A DNA stretch of 29,133 nucleotides from Bacteroidota bacterium (GTDB taxonomy: Bacteria > Bacteroidota > Bacteroidia > AKYH767-A > OLB10), in the NCBI GenBank assembly GCA_016713525.1, contig JADJOZ010000005.1:1-29133 (forward strand). The letters run 5' to 3'. Positions 16,052-28,606 of the stretch are shown here, piece after piece. A model generated the notes under the pieces. The model saw nothing but the letters and a program-made list of their open reading frames with translations. It was not told where the DNA came from and did not search any database. Every line of letters starts with the position of its first letter. Within the stretch, counting starts at the first letter, position 1. The position numbers were made by a program, and so were the translations under genes.

Positions 16052-18788
16052 TTACCTTTCCTTCACGAATTTCCGCGAAAGGATTTTATCACCTGCAACT
16101 ATCTTTACGATGTATAAACCTTTGGCAAAGGCGGAGCAATCAATATTTCTGGAAATAGAATTATTTGAAATGCCGGATTTTTCGTTTAGCAAAATTCTAC
16201 CTGTTGCATCTGCAATTAATAAATTATAGGTTTCAGAGTCAAATCGGTCGCCATAATTTCAAATTGTTGTTGCTGCGAATCGTAATTTAGGAAAATATCT
16301 GCATCGGTTAACGTTGATGATAATTTATCCTGGTTATCGAATGGTGGGATGCAGGGAATTCGGACCCGAACAGGATTTGAAGTAAACAGCAATGAACAGG
16401 TTGTGTCAGTAACCGATACTGAATATTTTCCTGGTAGTTTGACGGTGAAGTTTTGAGAATTGGCACCAGCAATTGGATTGCCATTTCGGTGCCATTGAAA
16501 TGAATTTGAGTTGCTTCCAAAAGCACTTAATATAACACTGTCGCCCTGACAAAATGAAACCGGACCGGATGCCAGAATTCCTGGAGCTACACATCCAACT
16601 TCCTGTAAAGTAAATCCAGGTTTCCAGCCTGTCTCAATGGGTTCCCAGTCTAATTTATGATTATATGCTCCTGTAGCAAGATCAAACTCAAAAAGTCCCC
16701 CAATATAATATACATTGCGGGTTTTGTTGAGCCATAGAGTTTACCATTGGAGGCATAAACTAAACTACCTACAGGATCACACCCGGTAGGTGCAGAAAAA
16801 CTATACAAGATGGCAATCTGATTTGTGATGCAATCAAATTCATACAACGCACCTTCGTTATTTTGGCCACCTATTATAGACAGTGCGTATAATTTATTCG
16901 GGGCAACTTCTATAAATGTTCCATTATAAGCAGAAACCCCTGTGCCGTTAAAGTCCTTCTTCATAATTACGGAATCAGTGTTGATGTCATATTCAATTAT
17001 TAGCCCTTGGGCAGAAGATCCACCGCCATTTATACCGGCATATAATTTTCCATTTGAAGCTTGCACCAATCCCCCTAAGGGTTCAGCTCCTAATGTATCA
17101 TTGAAATGTAGTTTGACAACAAATGAATCAGTGGCAGTATCAAATTCATAAAGAGTACCTAACCCATAAATACCACCCCCATTCCGCATTCCATAAATTT
17201 TGCCATTCGATGCTTCCATGATCATGCCTCCGGGCATTCCTTGATCTCCATCTGTATATGTGAAATCGTGTTTTTTTGTATATACTCCGTTATTATAATC
17301 ATATTCGAAAATACTCCCACAACCAAACAATCCACCATTATTGGTTATCCCATAAATTTTATTATTTGATGCATGTAAAATAGCACTGTAGGAATTAAAT
17401 CCGGTTGAGTCATTAAAACTAAATTTAGAATTAACTGTATTGTTATTATAATCAAATTCAATTAATGCCCCTTTAAAGTGTTTGCCCCCCGAAAACGTAG
17501 TACCATAATATTTTCCATTTGCAGCCAAAGTAAAGCCCCCGGTGAAATAATGACCACCACTTGCATTAAATTTTAAGATACGGGAATAGGAATTAGAATA
17601 CCAATTGTATTTAAATAATTGTTCATTATTATCAGAAGTTGAATAAACCAATCCGTACAGATTTCCTGCAAAGTCGTATATTAATTCCATATCAGGATTA
17701 ATCCCAGTAGAAGTAGAAAAGTCCATTTTTTTCTGATATGACATTGAACTGAGATCAAATTCAAAAAGTACGCCTTTATTGTTAGATCCACCTTCATAGG
17801 TTGTTCCATATATTTTACCATTGGGATGTTTTGTCAGAGCGCAACGAGGGTTTTTACCCAGTGATTGTGAAAAATCAAATAGCTTGGTGTATGTATTGGT
17901 TGTTAAATCAAATTCAAATAAAACGCCACAGTTGCCAGTTCCACCCGATGTTGTGGAGCCAATCAATTTAGTTGAATTTACTTTTATAAATGATGCTAAC
18001 GGGTGCTGCTGCTGTTCCCCAAAATCAAATCTTTTAAATAAGTTGTTAGTGGTTAAATCAAATTCAAAGATAGTTCCGGAATTGTTTGCACCGCCAGTCG
18101 AAGTTAATCCATACAAATTCCCATTGGGTGCTTCAACTAATGTAGAGATACTTGATCCGCTTATGGAAGGATCGAAATCATATATTTTTTGTATGGCATT
18201 TGAAATTAAATCCAATTCCAAAATAGTTCCTTTGTCATTTGCCCCTTTCTGGATGGTTGTAATGTATAATTTTCCATTAGAATGTTGCATAAAAGCAGGG
18301 AAAGCGCCAAATCCAGAACTTGTATTTAATTGATAAATGTATGTAAGAATTTCACTTGATAAGTCAAATTCAAATATCGAACCGCCACCATAAGTACCAC
18401 CGGTGTAAGTGGCTCCATACAATTTCCCATTAGAGGCTTGAAATGGAGCCCCTAAGATTTGTTTGCCAGTGACATTGGTAAAATGATGAAGTGTATAGCT
18501 TTCATTTGTGATAAAATTGTATTTAAAAAAAACTCCTCCACCATCACCTCCACCTGTTGTGGTACCACCGTAAAAATAATTTCCAATTTTTATTAACCCC
18601 CATGGTCCAAGGTTTGGAGTACCATTAATTTTTAGAACATCTGACAGTACAGAATCGCCGGCATTGTACTTATATATTGTACCATAGCCATTTCCTCCAA
18701 TAGCATTTGTTCCAATCAGTTTAGGCTGAGCTAAGGCTTGTCCATTGATTATGAGCAGAATTAAAAGTATTGTGGAGGATATTTTCAT
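16052..18788 (-). CDS. GloVer-repeat surface protein with 14 repeats, Ig-like domain and T9SS tail
   Basis: About 912 aa, starting MKISSTILLILLIINGQALA (signal peptide). 14 repeats of about 48-52 aa follow, each centred on a motif like NGKLYGATYTGG ... G.IFEFD (TIGR03803 GloVer-type). The 14th runs over an indel near 16720, where the uninterrupted reading stops. Then comes an Ig/PKD-like domain (SFCQGDSVIL, FQWHRNG) and a T9SS type A domain (LLIADATGRILLNEK, FAKGLYIVKI, SRKFVKER). Indels cluster in the last 650 bp. The protein is probably exported by the T9SS and attached to the cell surface. The repeat resembles a propeller blade; a repeat count of 14 is twice seven. The function is unknown. 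Confidence 0.9.
16065..16370 (-). repeat. Near-identical tail block, copy A
   Basis: These 300 bp of the first GloVer gene match 25876-26175 in the third GloVer gene at what I judge by eye to be over 90% identity, including long exact runs (for example GGAGCAATCAATATTTCTGG and CAGCAACAACAATTTGAAAT). Upstream of this the two genes diverge much more. Confidence 0.85.
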
Positions 18789-18885
18789 GTTTAAAATTTA
18801 TTTTATTATTAAAAATTTAATGAAGTACATCAATTTTTCGATTTTACCCGGTTGACTTTGTTTTACCAGACACTTAATTGGAATA

Positions 18886-21387
18886 TCAGTATTTAATTAA
18901 CGTATTTCTATACCAATTTGATCCTCCTCCTGATATTTCAATAAAATAAATGGAAGAACTGAAGTGGGAAATATCTATTTCGGTTTGTGTTACGCCTCTA
19001 ATTATTTTTCTTTCAACATCACCTGACCTAAGGCATCATGAATTGATATTTCACAATCAACTGTAAGTGGAGAATTAAAATTTATCATTATTTTATCAGA
19101 TGCGGGATTTGGTAAAATACTTACATTTTCGTAAGCGGGAATTTCATTTATATCTACTGCAACAAATAATGTGTCATGAAAATATTTAACACATGAATTT
19201 ACATCAGTTACTTCTATAAAATAAATTCCTGCCTTTAAGTTAATAATTGAATCTCCTGATAAAGTTCCAAAATTTGGTGTCCAGGTGATATTATAAGGCG
19301 GAGTTGCATTTAAAATAATAAGAGCAATTATTCCGTCAGAACATCCTGCGCAAGAGGGATTAACAGAGGTGCTTGTGATTACAATTTGAGGAGGGTCAGG
19401 AACCGTTATCATAAAAGTATCTGTACATCCTGTATGATCACTAAGATATAATTCAAAACACCAGCGCCTTCGTTTACTAACGGGTTTGAATTCCATTGTA
19501 GCGCCGGCCAGAAATATTCATACGGAGGCTGGCCACCCGATGCATTAATTGTTATTGAAGATCCATAGTTGAAGTTGTAGCAATTTGGACTGACAACTGT
19601 GGCTGACATTGTAAATGAGCTATCGACAGTTGCTGAAATAGTATCGATACATTGATTTGCAGACGTTACAATTAATGTGTATGTTCCGGCACATAAGCCT
19701 GATAAATAAGGCACTGTTTCTCCGGTGTTCCACAAATAAGTAGTTTGGGGTAGGCCCTCTCTGTATATGAAACGCAATATGCCCAATGCATTCATCAGCG
19801 CACATATGGTTTGTAACAACATTGATAGTTGGTGCAGTTATTTGAATAGTGTCTGATTCTATACAACCGGATGTATCTGTAAATGTATAAATATAATTTC
19901 CAGGACAGAGAGAATCAAGTGTTGTTAAGGTGTCGCCCGTATTCCATATTAATGAGTATTGTGTTGATGTGGATGGAGGAATTAATTCAATAGAACCATT
20001 GCAAATCTGACTACAGGAGTTTTGTTTATTGTATGTGATAAAACAAGGAAGGAAATGGATTGTGATTGACTTGCTGTGCCAGAAATATTTGAGACTGAAA
20101 CTGTAAAAGGACCAGCACCATTATATTGATGCCAGAGTACATGACCATTGTTGATTGAAGTAGTCCCATCACCAAAATCGAAAACAACATTATCTGTTCC
20201 GATAGTGTAATCGCGGACATGAATAATTGGTAAGCCGGTTTGAGCATACAAATCGGTCAAATAAAATTGAGGCACAATTGTAGTTGGGTAATTCCCCAGC
20301 CAAGCGAATCGTTATAGCCTCTGATATGGGTACCGGTGGAGTCATTCCATTGAACAGTACCATTTTGAAGGGACAAGTTCGAAACCAATGGTGCATTAAT
20401 TGAATCTTTATAAACGAATGAGAATTGAAATCATAAGTCCTGAAATGAACTTTGGTTCCGGCGGTTGTACTGTCAACAAATGTTATGATTCGATCTTTTA
20501 TGCGAATGATACCATTTAATTCATGGTCTAAAGTATCCCGTTTCCATTCATTTTAGAAATTCATCATAATATCAAAATGATTATGAAAAAGGAGCATGGT
20601 GTAGAATAGCATGAAAAATACCTTTATACATCGCGCCATGAGAATCGATTGTCTCATGGAAAGAATTCCAGGAATGCAAATATGAATTATAGGCATAAAC
20701 ACTAAATTTTTCACATGGACCAGGGTCTGGCACAAAGTAATCATCAGTCCGAGGAGTCGAAGGCAAAAAAGCATCCTACATAGGCATATTCAATCCGAAT
20801 ATATTGCTGGGTCAAAAATACCGATTGTCCCTACGCCAATTTGCAGATCCGATTTTTCTAAAGTCATTGCCCACATTGAAATATTTGAAACCCAAATTCC
20901 TGTACTGGAAGTCACATCCACAATCCAGTTTTTCTGATTGAAGTCATATTTAGTTACTATAGGTTTGGTGTAAAACCCCTGCTGGATTGTTAAAATAATT
21001 GACATACCGTAGCCCTGCATCATTTGCGTGTATTTGTATACTATATGACAATGGAGCACTATGGAATTGTTCAAATGCCGAAAACTGGTGAATTAAATGA
21101 TCATAGGTAATATAACCAAATGCGCTGTCAGCTGGACTCGAATATTGTTGTTTGTAACCTACAAAAGCGCCGCCATTATTAGAAATAAGTAAATTAGATG
21201 GGTAGTAAGGAGTAAAATAGTATTGAATAGATGCCAGCACCGAATCGTAAACTGAAAAAATAATCCGGTTTTGATTTCCAGCATTATCAATAATTGCATT
21301 GATGGGATACTGTTGAATGTAATTTTGTGATTGGACACATTTGGTGACAAAGAGCAAACAGCTAATGAAAACTACAGTTCGTATCAT
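18886..21387 (-). CDS. Large T9SS cargo protein with SprB-like repeats (frameshifted)
   Basis: About 834 aa when joined. The start at 21387 gives MIRTVVFISCLLFVTKCVQS (signal peptide). The N-terminal half contains SNLLISNNGGAFVGYKQQY, AFEQFHSAPLSYSIQIHAND, NWIVDVTSSTGIWV and IGIFDPAIYSD. It may adopt a kelch- or jelly-roll-like fold that I cannot name. The C-terminal half has several SprB/PKD-like units: FDFGDGTTSINNGH, TTYLWNTGE, GLCAGTYTLIVTSANQC, NASGGQPPYEYFWP and TPPYNITWTPNFGTLSGDSI. The end is a T9SS type A domain (VSILPNPASDKIMINF, HDALGQVML), carried after an indel near 19005 to SIYFIEISGG and NTLIKY, TGA at 18886-18888. At least eight indels. Confidence 0.8.
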
Positions 21388-21726
21388 TTAATTAAAACAT
21401 TTGATCAAAACTAAGTAAAAATGAGTGAATTGCGAAATTTGGGGTTTATATAAATTATAGTCACCATAATGCGAAAACACACAAAATGATATGACTTGTT
21501 CTACGTTTTCGTTGTAGTCTGAACCATTAAATAAATTTATTAATTAATTGAATGATAACTTATTACGCGCAAGTCCTTCATTAATTGCAGCGCTTAAAGT
21601 TGATGAATTTGGTACTCTGATGTAATCTGAATACCAGAATGGAATTTAGCTTCATAACCCTCTTTAGTTATGGATTTGTCTTAAATTTAGGAAGTATTTG
21701 GAATAATTGATACTTTTATTAAAATT
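21388..21726. other. Divergent intergenic region
   Basis: 339 bp between the starts of two divergently read secreted-protein genes, so it should hold promoters for both. It is AT-rich. Bacteroidota-like TTTG and TATTTG elements occur near 21675-21702 before the protease gene, but the spacing is short (16 nt), so I do not call a promoter. A 28-codon open stretch on the minus strand near 21550-21640 is not supportable as a gene. Confidence 0.5.
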
Positions 21727-24068
21727 ATGAAAATGAGATATACAAAGATTTTCCTGACAGCAATCATTCTGCAATTCATAACAATATCAAGCTTTGCTCA
21801 AATTCCACAAGTTCGATGCGGAACAATGCAGCATTTGGAATATCTGAAACAGCAAGATCCGGGACTTGAAAGTCGAATGGCAGCTGAGGAACAGAAATTG
21901 CAGGACAATATCAGTTCCGGTCGATTTCAAAGTCCTGGAATTGCAAATGCTCCAATCCTGGTGAGAGTAGTTGTTCATGTAGTATGGAAGAATGCTGCTC
22001 AAAATATTTCAGATGCACAAGTGCTTTCACAAATAGATGTATTGAATGAAGACTACAACAGATACAATACCGATGCAGGGAATACGCCATCTGTTTTCAC
22101 ATCTGTTGCAGGAAATTCAGGAATACATTTTGTTTGGCAACCACCGATCCAAACGGAAATCCAACGACCGGAATAAATAGAGTTCAGACTAACATTACTT
22201 CATTTGGACAAAATGATGGTGTTAAATCTTCTTTAACAGGAGGTGTTGATGCCTGGGATCCCAATACTTATCTTAATATTTGGGTTTGTAATTTGGGTGC
22301 AGGACTTTTAGGATACGCACAATTCCCAGGGGGTCCCATATCTACCAACGGTGTGGTAATTTTATTTAATGCATTTGGAAGAACCGGAAATCTAATATCT
22401 TTTTATAGCATGGGTAGAACAACAACTCATGAAATCGGACATGTTTTTAATTTAAGACATATTTGGGGAGACGCTAATTGTGGAAATGATTTTGTAGCCG
22501 ATACACCTGTTCAGCAGGATGGCAATTTGGATGTCCCACATTCCCGACAGTCTCTTGCACTAATGGCCCGAATGGAGATATGTTTATGAATTTTATGGAT
22601 TATACTGATGATGTTTGTATGAATTTGTTTACGCAGGACCAGGGTACCCGAATGCGGACCAGTATTTATTCTAGTTATCCGGGGATTATTTCAAATCTCG
22701 ATTGTGTCACATTACGTAATAAAATTTCTGGATTTGTTTATTACGATATCAACCAAAACGGTCAGAAAGATGTTGGAGAAAATGGCATGTTCAACAAAAC
22801 CATTTTACGATTACCCGACAGTGTAATAACTTCTACTGCCATTAGTGGAGAATTTATCAACTACCTTGATACTGGTTCTTATGTTTTGGAATTGCAGCCT
22901 AATTCATTGTGGAATATAATAGAAGGAAACTCCGGTTATAGCATAGTTGTTGATACAATGGCTCTCTGTTGTAATGATTTTGGAGTAACGCCGACTACTC
23001 TTTTTGATGATATTTCCATAAATTATTCAGCATCGCAGTATCGTTGTGGGTTTACTGTTCCGGCATGGATCACAGTAACAAATGATGGAACAAGTATAGT
23101 AAATGGAATGATCCGTTATGTGCCTCACGATTCAATGACATTTATTTCTGCAAACCCTGCCCCTGATAACGTATCTGGTGATACATTGTATTTTAATTTC
23201 TCAAATTTATTTCCGGGGCAATCATTAACTATTCAACTTTTTTATGAAATGCCACTTACACCTGGTTTGTTGTTATGTTCCAATACCGTGGCCAGCGTTT
23301 ACGATGGATCAACTTATCAACCCTTCACCGAAGATCTCTATTGTGATGAAATTACATGTTCATTTGATCCCAACGATAAAAAAGTGGTTCCGCCCGGTGT
23401 GCAACCCTCACATTATATTTTAAAAACGGATACCTTATTGTATACCGTGAGATTTCAGAATGAAGGAAATGATACAGCCTTTACCGTAGTCATTCGTGAT
23501 CAATTGTCCAGTTTACTGAACAGAAATACAGTGGAATTGGTGGCATCCAGTCATCCGGTTATTTTTAGTATAAATACAGCAAATCTGGCGGAGTTTCGAT
23601 TTGAAAATATTCTATTGCCACATAAATCTATTAATGAATCCGGCAGTCAGGGGTTTGTTACTTTCAGAATAGTTCCATTTCAGGGACTGCCTGATGGTAC
23701 TGTAATCAACAACGAAGCAGGTATTTACTTCGATTATAATACCTGTGATTACCAATACTGCTTTCGTAACGCTTGTGACAACAATTCCGGTGGGAATAAA
23801 CGAAATTTCAGGATTTAAATCTTTGAATATTTCCCCGCAACCTTTCACTAATTATTGTGAAATAAACATCACAGATGAGGACCCGCATATTTCAGAATAC
23901 CGGGTATATGACATTTCAGGCAGGGAAATAACCTTTGGAACAACACTTGAGGGAATGCACAAACAAATCAGATTAAATACAACTCAGTGGGATAAAGGAA
24001 TTTATTTTATTCGGATTAAAAATTTGAATAGTGGAATTTCTCAAACTTCTAAGTTGTTGAAACAATAA
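21727..24068 (+). CDS. M43-family (cytophagalysin-like) metalloprotease with T9SS tail (frameshifted)
   Basis: About 780 aa. A signal peptide (MKMRYTKIFLTAIILQFITI to SSFAQ) is followed by a propeptide-like region. Then the catalytic domain: VRVVVHVVWKN, SDAQVLSQIDVLNEDYNRYN, LNIWVCNLG, GYAQFPGG and TTHEIGHVFNLRHIWGD, the M43 zinc motif with ligands from HEIGH and the following H. A Met-turn segment MNFMDYTDD follows. Next come a beta-rich region with a cysteine (DITCSFDPNDKK-like, read ITCSFDPNDKK), a DUF7619-like repeat (TLLYTVRFQNEGNDTAFTVV, NEAGIYFDYN) and a T9SS domain (SPQPFTNYCEINI, DKGIYFIRIKN). Frames change near 22150, 22555 and 23760. Likely a secreted protease. Confidence 0.9.
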
Positions 24069-24260
24069 TTTATAAAACTATTATAGTTGAACAGTGTATG
24101 GATTTGCCAGATGCCATGAATATTTTTAGTTTTGGAATGTACAAATCAGTAATCGGAAAATATTTCGTAAAAATGAGTCTGATTATTAATTCAATGTAAT
24201 GATTATAAGTTTTTTGGAAACAAAATTGAAATCTAAAATTTAAACAATAGCGGATATTTC

Positions 24261-25672
24261 TTAATTCCGAACTTCAATTTTAAAAGATTGCATCCAATTC
24301 CCAGAATAAACATTCATGAAATATATTCCTGCTAAAACCTTTTCAACAGAAAGGCTCTTTTCAAAGCAACCATTTATAACTGGTATTTCTGTAACATATA
24401 TGACCCTCCCTAAAATATCTGTCAACCGAAATTGAAGTGTTTTTGTCAGTTATTCGTTTCCTGTAATCTTAAATTGTCCCGAAGTTGGGTTTGGAGAAAT
24501 GGCTATTGAGTTTTCATTTTGCGAAAAGCTACTCACTCCTGTAGGGCGATATATTCAATTAAATCACCCAATGGTTTAGCTCCATTTATTGAATCAAAGT
24601 CAAGTAATTTCACATAAGTGTTGTTGGATGGATCGAATTTAAAATTACACCAAGTCCATTCAATTCCTCCTGAAAAGGTCATGCCATACAATTTACCATC
24701 GCTTGCATTTATCAGGCTACCTTTAGGACTTTCCCCGCTTGTGCTGCTGCTGAAATCGAATACTTTTGTAACAGTACCTGACATCGTATCCAAGCTAAAA
24801 ATGATTCCGTCATTATTGATTCCACCATCAGCCATTCCATATAATAAACCGTTATTTGCCTCGACAAGGTTGCAGGCAGGATGCACTCCTGAAACAGGTG
24901 AGATAAAACTGTACAATGTTTCAATTAAATTTATTGCAGGATTATATCGCATTATGGTACCATATCCAAAATTTCCTCCATTCATAGTCGTTGCATAGAG
25001 TTTTCCATCACTACAACTCATAAACCCGTTTTGGGGATTGGCTCCATTGATTCCATCGAAATTTAAAATAACGGTATACAAGCCATTATAAGAATTCAAT
25101 TTAAAGAAAACCCCTTTGCCATAGATCCCTCCGGATGACGTTAAACCATACATAAAAAAATTTTCATGAATATTTCCATAAGCCAGATAACCTGTTAAGG
25201 AATCAAAGTAATGCATATTGAAATATAACCAGGGCAGATGATATCCGAATATTCTGCCATTGGACCCGTTACCTGTCGTGTACCCATACAGGGCGCCGCT
25301 CACTCTTTGTATCAAACTTCCATGAGGCCTTCCTCCATTTGTACTATCAAAATTTAAAATTGTATTGTAATTATTATTGTTTGGATCGTACCGGAACATG
25401 ACCCCGAGATTATTTGGTCCGCCACTATTGGTTAAGCCATAGAAATTCCCATCTGTGGCATGAATCAAACTTCCCATAGGATTAATGCCATCAGAAATAG
25501 AAAAGGAATGCGTCAAGTTGTAATTGGTACCGTCACTGTTAATTTTAAAAATAACTCCCGAGTTATTTACCCCTCCTTCGTAAGTCATGCCCCACAATTC
25601 TACCTGACCATATGAAAGGTTGCTGAAAAATATACAGCTAATTTGAATCAGGAATATAGTAATAAGTTTCAT
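24261..25672 (-). CDS. GloVer-repeat protein with 7 repeats and T9SS tail
   Basis: About 470 aa when joined. The start at 25672 (25678 possible) gives the signal peptide MKLITIFLIQISCIFFSNLS. Exactly seven GloVer-type repeats follow, marked by LWGMTYEGG, NFYGLTNSGG, ALYGYTTGNG, FMYGLTSSGG, KLYATTMNGG, LLYGMADGG and KLYGMTFSGG. In the seventh, 24636-24670 carries two compensating indels: the reading EWTWCN should be close to NGLGVI. The uninterrupted frame ends at 24533. After an indel the T9SS domain reads SIAISPNPTSGQFKITGNE, LTDILGRVIYVTEI, LAGIYFMNVYSGN and IEVRN, with TAA at 24261-24263. No Ig-like domain between, unlike its two larger relatives. Convergent with the M43 gene across 192 bp. 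Confidence 0.88.
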
Positions 25673-25862
25673 CGGCAATTGCTTTGACGTTACACAAATA
25701 TAAACAACTCCTGTTAATTAAGCAAATTACAAAGATGATGAAGTATATAGACGATTTTAGTGAGATAAAAGGATTTCTGGAATCCCTGACTTACCATTCA
25801 GGGGAAAACAAATGATCTTTGAAAGTCCAAATGGATTCAAGAATTTCCAAATAAAACGCTTC

Positions 25863-28606
25863 TCAGCGTTCCTTCACAAATTTCCGCGAAAGGATTTTAT
25901 TGCCAGTTATTATTTTACTATGTATAAACCTTTGGCAAATGTGGAGCAATCAATATTTCTGGAAATAGAATTATTTGAAATGCCGGAATTTTCGTTTAGC
26001 AAAATTCTGCCTGTTGCATCTGCAATTAATAAATTATAGGTTCCAGCAGCCAAATCGGTCGCCATAATTTCAAATTGTTGTTGCTGCGAATCGTAATTAA
26101 GGAAAATATCTGCATTGGTTAACGATGATGATAACTTGTCTTGGTTATCGAATGGTGGAAGGCATGGAATTCGGACCCGAATTGCGGAAGTATTGACGGA
26201 TATTGCGCAATATGCATCGAAACAGTTGCAAAGTATCGCCCCGGAGATTTAGCCAGTATAGCTCGCACCAGTAGCTCCAGCTATTGCTACTCCATTTCGG
26301 AACCATTGAATATTACTGCCGCTAACGCTATTCACGGAAAGAATCACGCTATCGCCCTGACAAAATGACAATGGGCCTGAAGCGGTTATTATGGGATTAG
26401 TACAATCTACTTCAATAAAAGAAGAGGTAGGATACCATCCTGTTGTGCCCATATCGAGATCCATCTTTTGGTGAAGCTATTGGTAATATTATTATATTCA
26501 AACACCGTTCCTCTGCTATAAAGACCACCGATTGATGTCATTCCATATAAAATACCATTTGAAGCCTTGAATAAAGAACCTAAAGGTTCTTTTCCATCAG
26601 TATTATTGAAATTATGTTTAGGTACAATTGTTCCTGCATTATAATTGAATTCAAATATATCACCATTACCATTTGAGCCTCCTCGTGTCATACCATAGAG
26701 TATCCCGGGAGCAGTCTCAATTAATGAACCTTCCGAGGAGGAACCAACTATACCTTGAAATTCATATTTTAGGATGAATTGCCCTGACACCGGATTATAT
26801 TCCAAAAGAACTCCGGCATCATCAATGCCGCCCATTTTAGTCATGCCATATATTTTGCCGTTAGATTCCATTAAGCCACCATAGGAATCGTAACCGAGTT
26901 TAAACTAAAGTGATGTTTAACAGTCAGGATATTTAATACATAATCAAATTGGAAAAGGGTACAAGACTGTTATTTCCTCCACTAAACGTTGTTCCATAAA
27001 AAAAACCGTCTGAAGCAGTAATAATGATGCTAATGGATTTCCTCCGGATATTTGATCAAAAAATCAAATTTTTTCACATAGGTATTGGTAACATAATCAT
27101 ATTCAAACAACGTGCCCAGATTGTTGCACCACCATGCTTGGTATGTCCGTATAATTTTAGATTTGGAGTGAATTAGGGCGCCAAAGACATAAAACCCTGT
27201 TGTGTCAACCAGCTCTATTTTTTTTAACATAATTGTTGGTTGTGTAATCATATTCAAATATAACTCCTTTATCGGCAATCCCTCCAGAAAAGTACCTGCA
27301 TAATATTTCCCATTTGCTGCCAATGACAATGGGCCGTTGAATTTAGAACCATCGGAGGATGAGAAATCAAGTTTTAGAATAGGTATTAGTATTAAAATCA
27401 TATTCAAATAGTGTTCCCCCCTAATGCAATCCCATTTTGGGATGCACAACTGTACATTTTCCCGGACTAAATTCTATAAATCCGCTTTTGGGATTTATTC
27501 CTCCTATTAAATTAAAATTGTATTTGTATTGACAGCTATTAGTAAAGTAATCATATTCGAAATAAACCTTCCATAATTATTTGTTCCCCCAGACGATAAA
27601 GTGCCATATAGCTTGCCATATTGAAGCTAAATTCAATGAAGAATTGCTTGCAACTCCAGGGTAGTAATAAAATCATATTTTTTGTAGGAATGCATAAGTA
27701 GCGTAATCATATTCGTAAATAGTACCTCCCCTATACCACCACTACTTGTTGTGCCAAGTAATTTTGTTGAGGAGTAACTAATAGGTGTGCTCCAGGGATA
27801 ATACCCGGATTGGTAATTAAATTCATACCTTTTAAAGTAAGAATTGGTTGTTACATCAAATTCATAAATTACTCCATAATCATTTACACACCTGTGTTTG
27901 TGACTCCGATTAATGTACCTGATGGAGTTTCGAACAATCCACCAGCCGGGTAATCGCCACCAACCTGATCAAAGTCATTAGCCAGTTTAGTAAGTGTATT
28001 TGTTGAAATGTCAAATTCAAAATCGTACCTCCTGAAAAAATCCGGATGAGAATATTCCTCCCCGATGAGGCTATCCCATAAATTTTTCCATTTGATGCCT
28101 GAATTAAATATACCTGTGGGCAATGAACCCGAAGTGGACTGATTAAAATCAATAAGCTTAGTATATGATTTGAAGTGAGATCAAATTCGAATAGAGTCCC
28201 GACCGAATTCAGACCTCCACTTAGGTTGTGCCATACAATTTTTCCGTTTGATGCCCGGCAGCAGCCGACCTTACCAGTGACTGCCTTGCAAATACCATGA
28301 AATCATGCATAGTTTTATAGATGCCGGTTCCAGGGTTCAAAACGGTATAAAATTCCATTTGCAAATGCTCCTCCCTGAAAAGTTCCTCCGTAAATAAAAT
28401 TTCAGCTTGAACAACTTCTTGTGGGCCTGATCCTGCAATTCCTTGCAAACGGCATGTCTCCGTGAAAGAATTATTACCTGCAGTATATTTAAATATCAAC
28501 CCAAACTGATTTCCCCCATTCGATGAGTTCCCTAACAGTTGAGGTTGTGCATGAACGATTGTTAAAGAAGCAACAAGCAAACGAGCAAAACGATTGATTT
28601 TGACAT
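25863..28606 (-). CDS. GloVer-repeat protein with 14 repeats, Ig-like domain and T9SS tail (heavily frameshifted)
   Basis: About 910 aa when joined, colinear with the gene at 16052-18788. The start at 28606 gives MSKSIVLLVCLLL and, after an indel, a signal peptide ending HAQPQLLGNSSNGGN. I count 14 repeats across frames, e.g. GKIYGIASSG, GTLIGVTNTG, KLLGTTSSGG, GKLYGTLSSGG, GKYYAGTF, GKIYGMTKMGG, ILYGMTRGG and ILYGMTSIGG. Then comes an Ig-like domain (SFCQGDSVILSVNS, IQWFRNGVAIAG) and the T9SS tail (RIPCLPPFDNQDKL, LLIADATGRILLNEN, FAKGLYIVKI, SRKFVKER). Over a dozen indels, most between 26.9 and 28.6 kb. Given the density, this could be a true pseudogene, but the intact-looking residues argue for read errors. 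Confidence 0.85.
25876..26175 (-). repeat. Near-identical tail block, copy B
   Basis: Partner of the block at 16065-16370. It spans the T9SS domain and the preceding FDNQDKL segment of the third GloVer gene. The surrounding repeat regions are far less alike, so the block looks homogenised or recently copied. Confidence 0.85.

Noticed and set aside
17821..18333. 170-aa plus-strand ORF inside the first GloVer gene
   Set aside because: Antisense shadow of the repeat-coding frame; rich in Asn, Ser and Pro as expected from the reverse complement of GloVer repeats.
21550..21690. Minus-strand open stretch upstream of the M43 gene (DYIRVPNSSTL and SAAINEGLARNK)
   Set aside because: Only about 30 codons without a start or a family match; could be a gene remnant but not supported.
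24618..24998. 126-aa plus-strand ORF inside the second GloVer gene
   Set aside because: Antisense shadow of the same repeat type, without start-site or family support.
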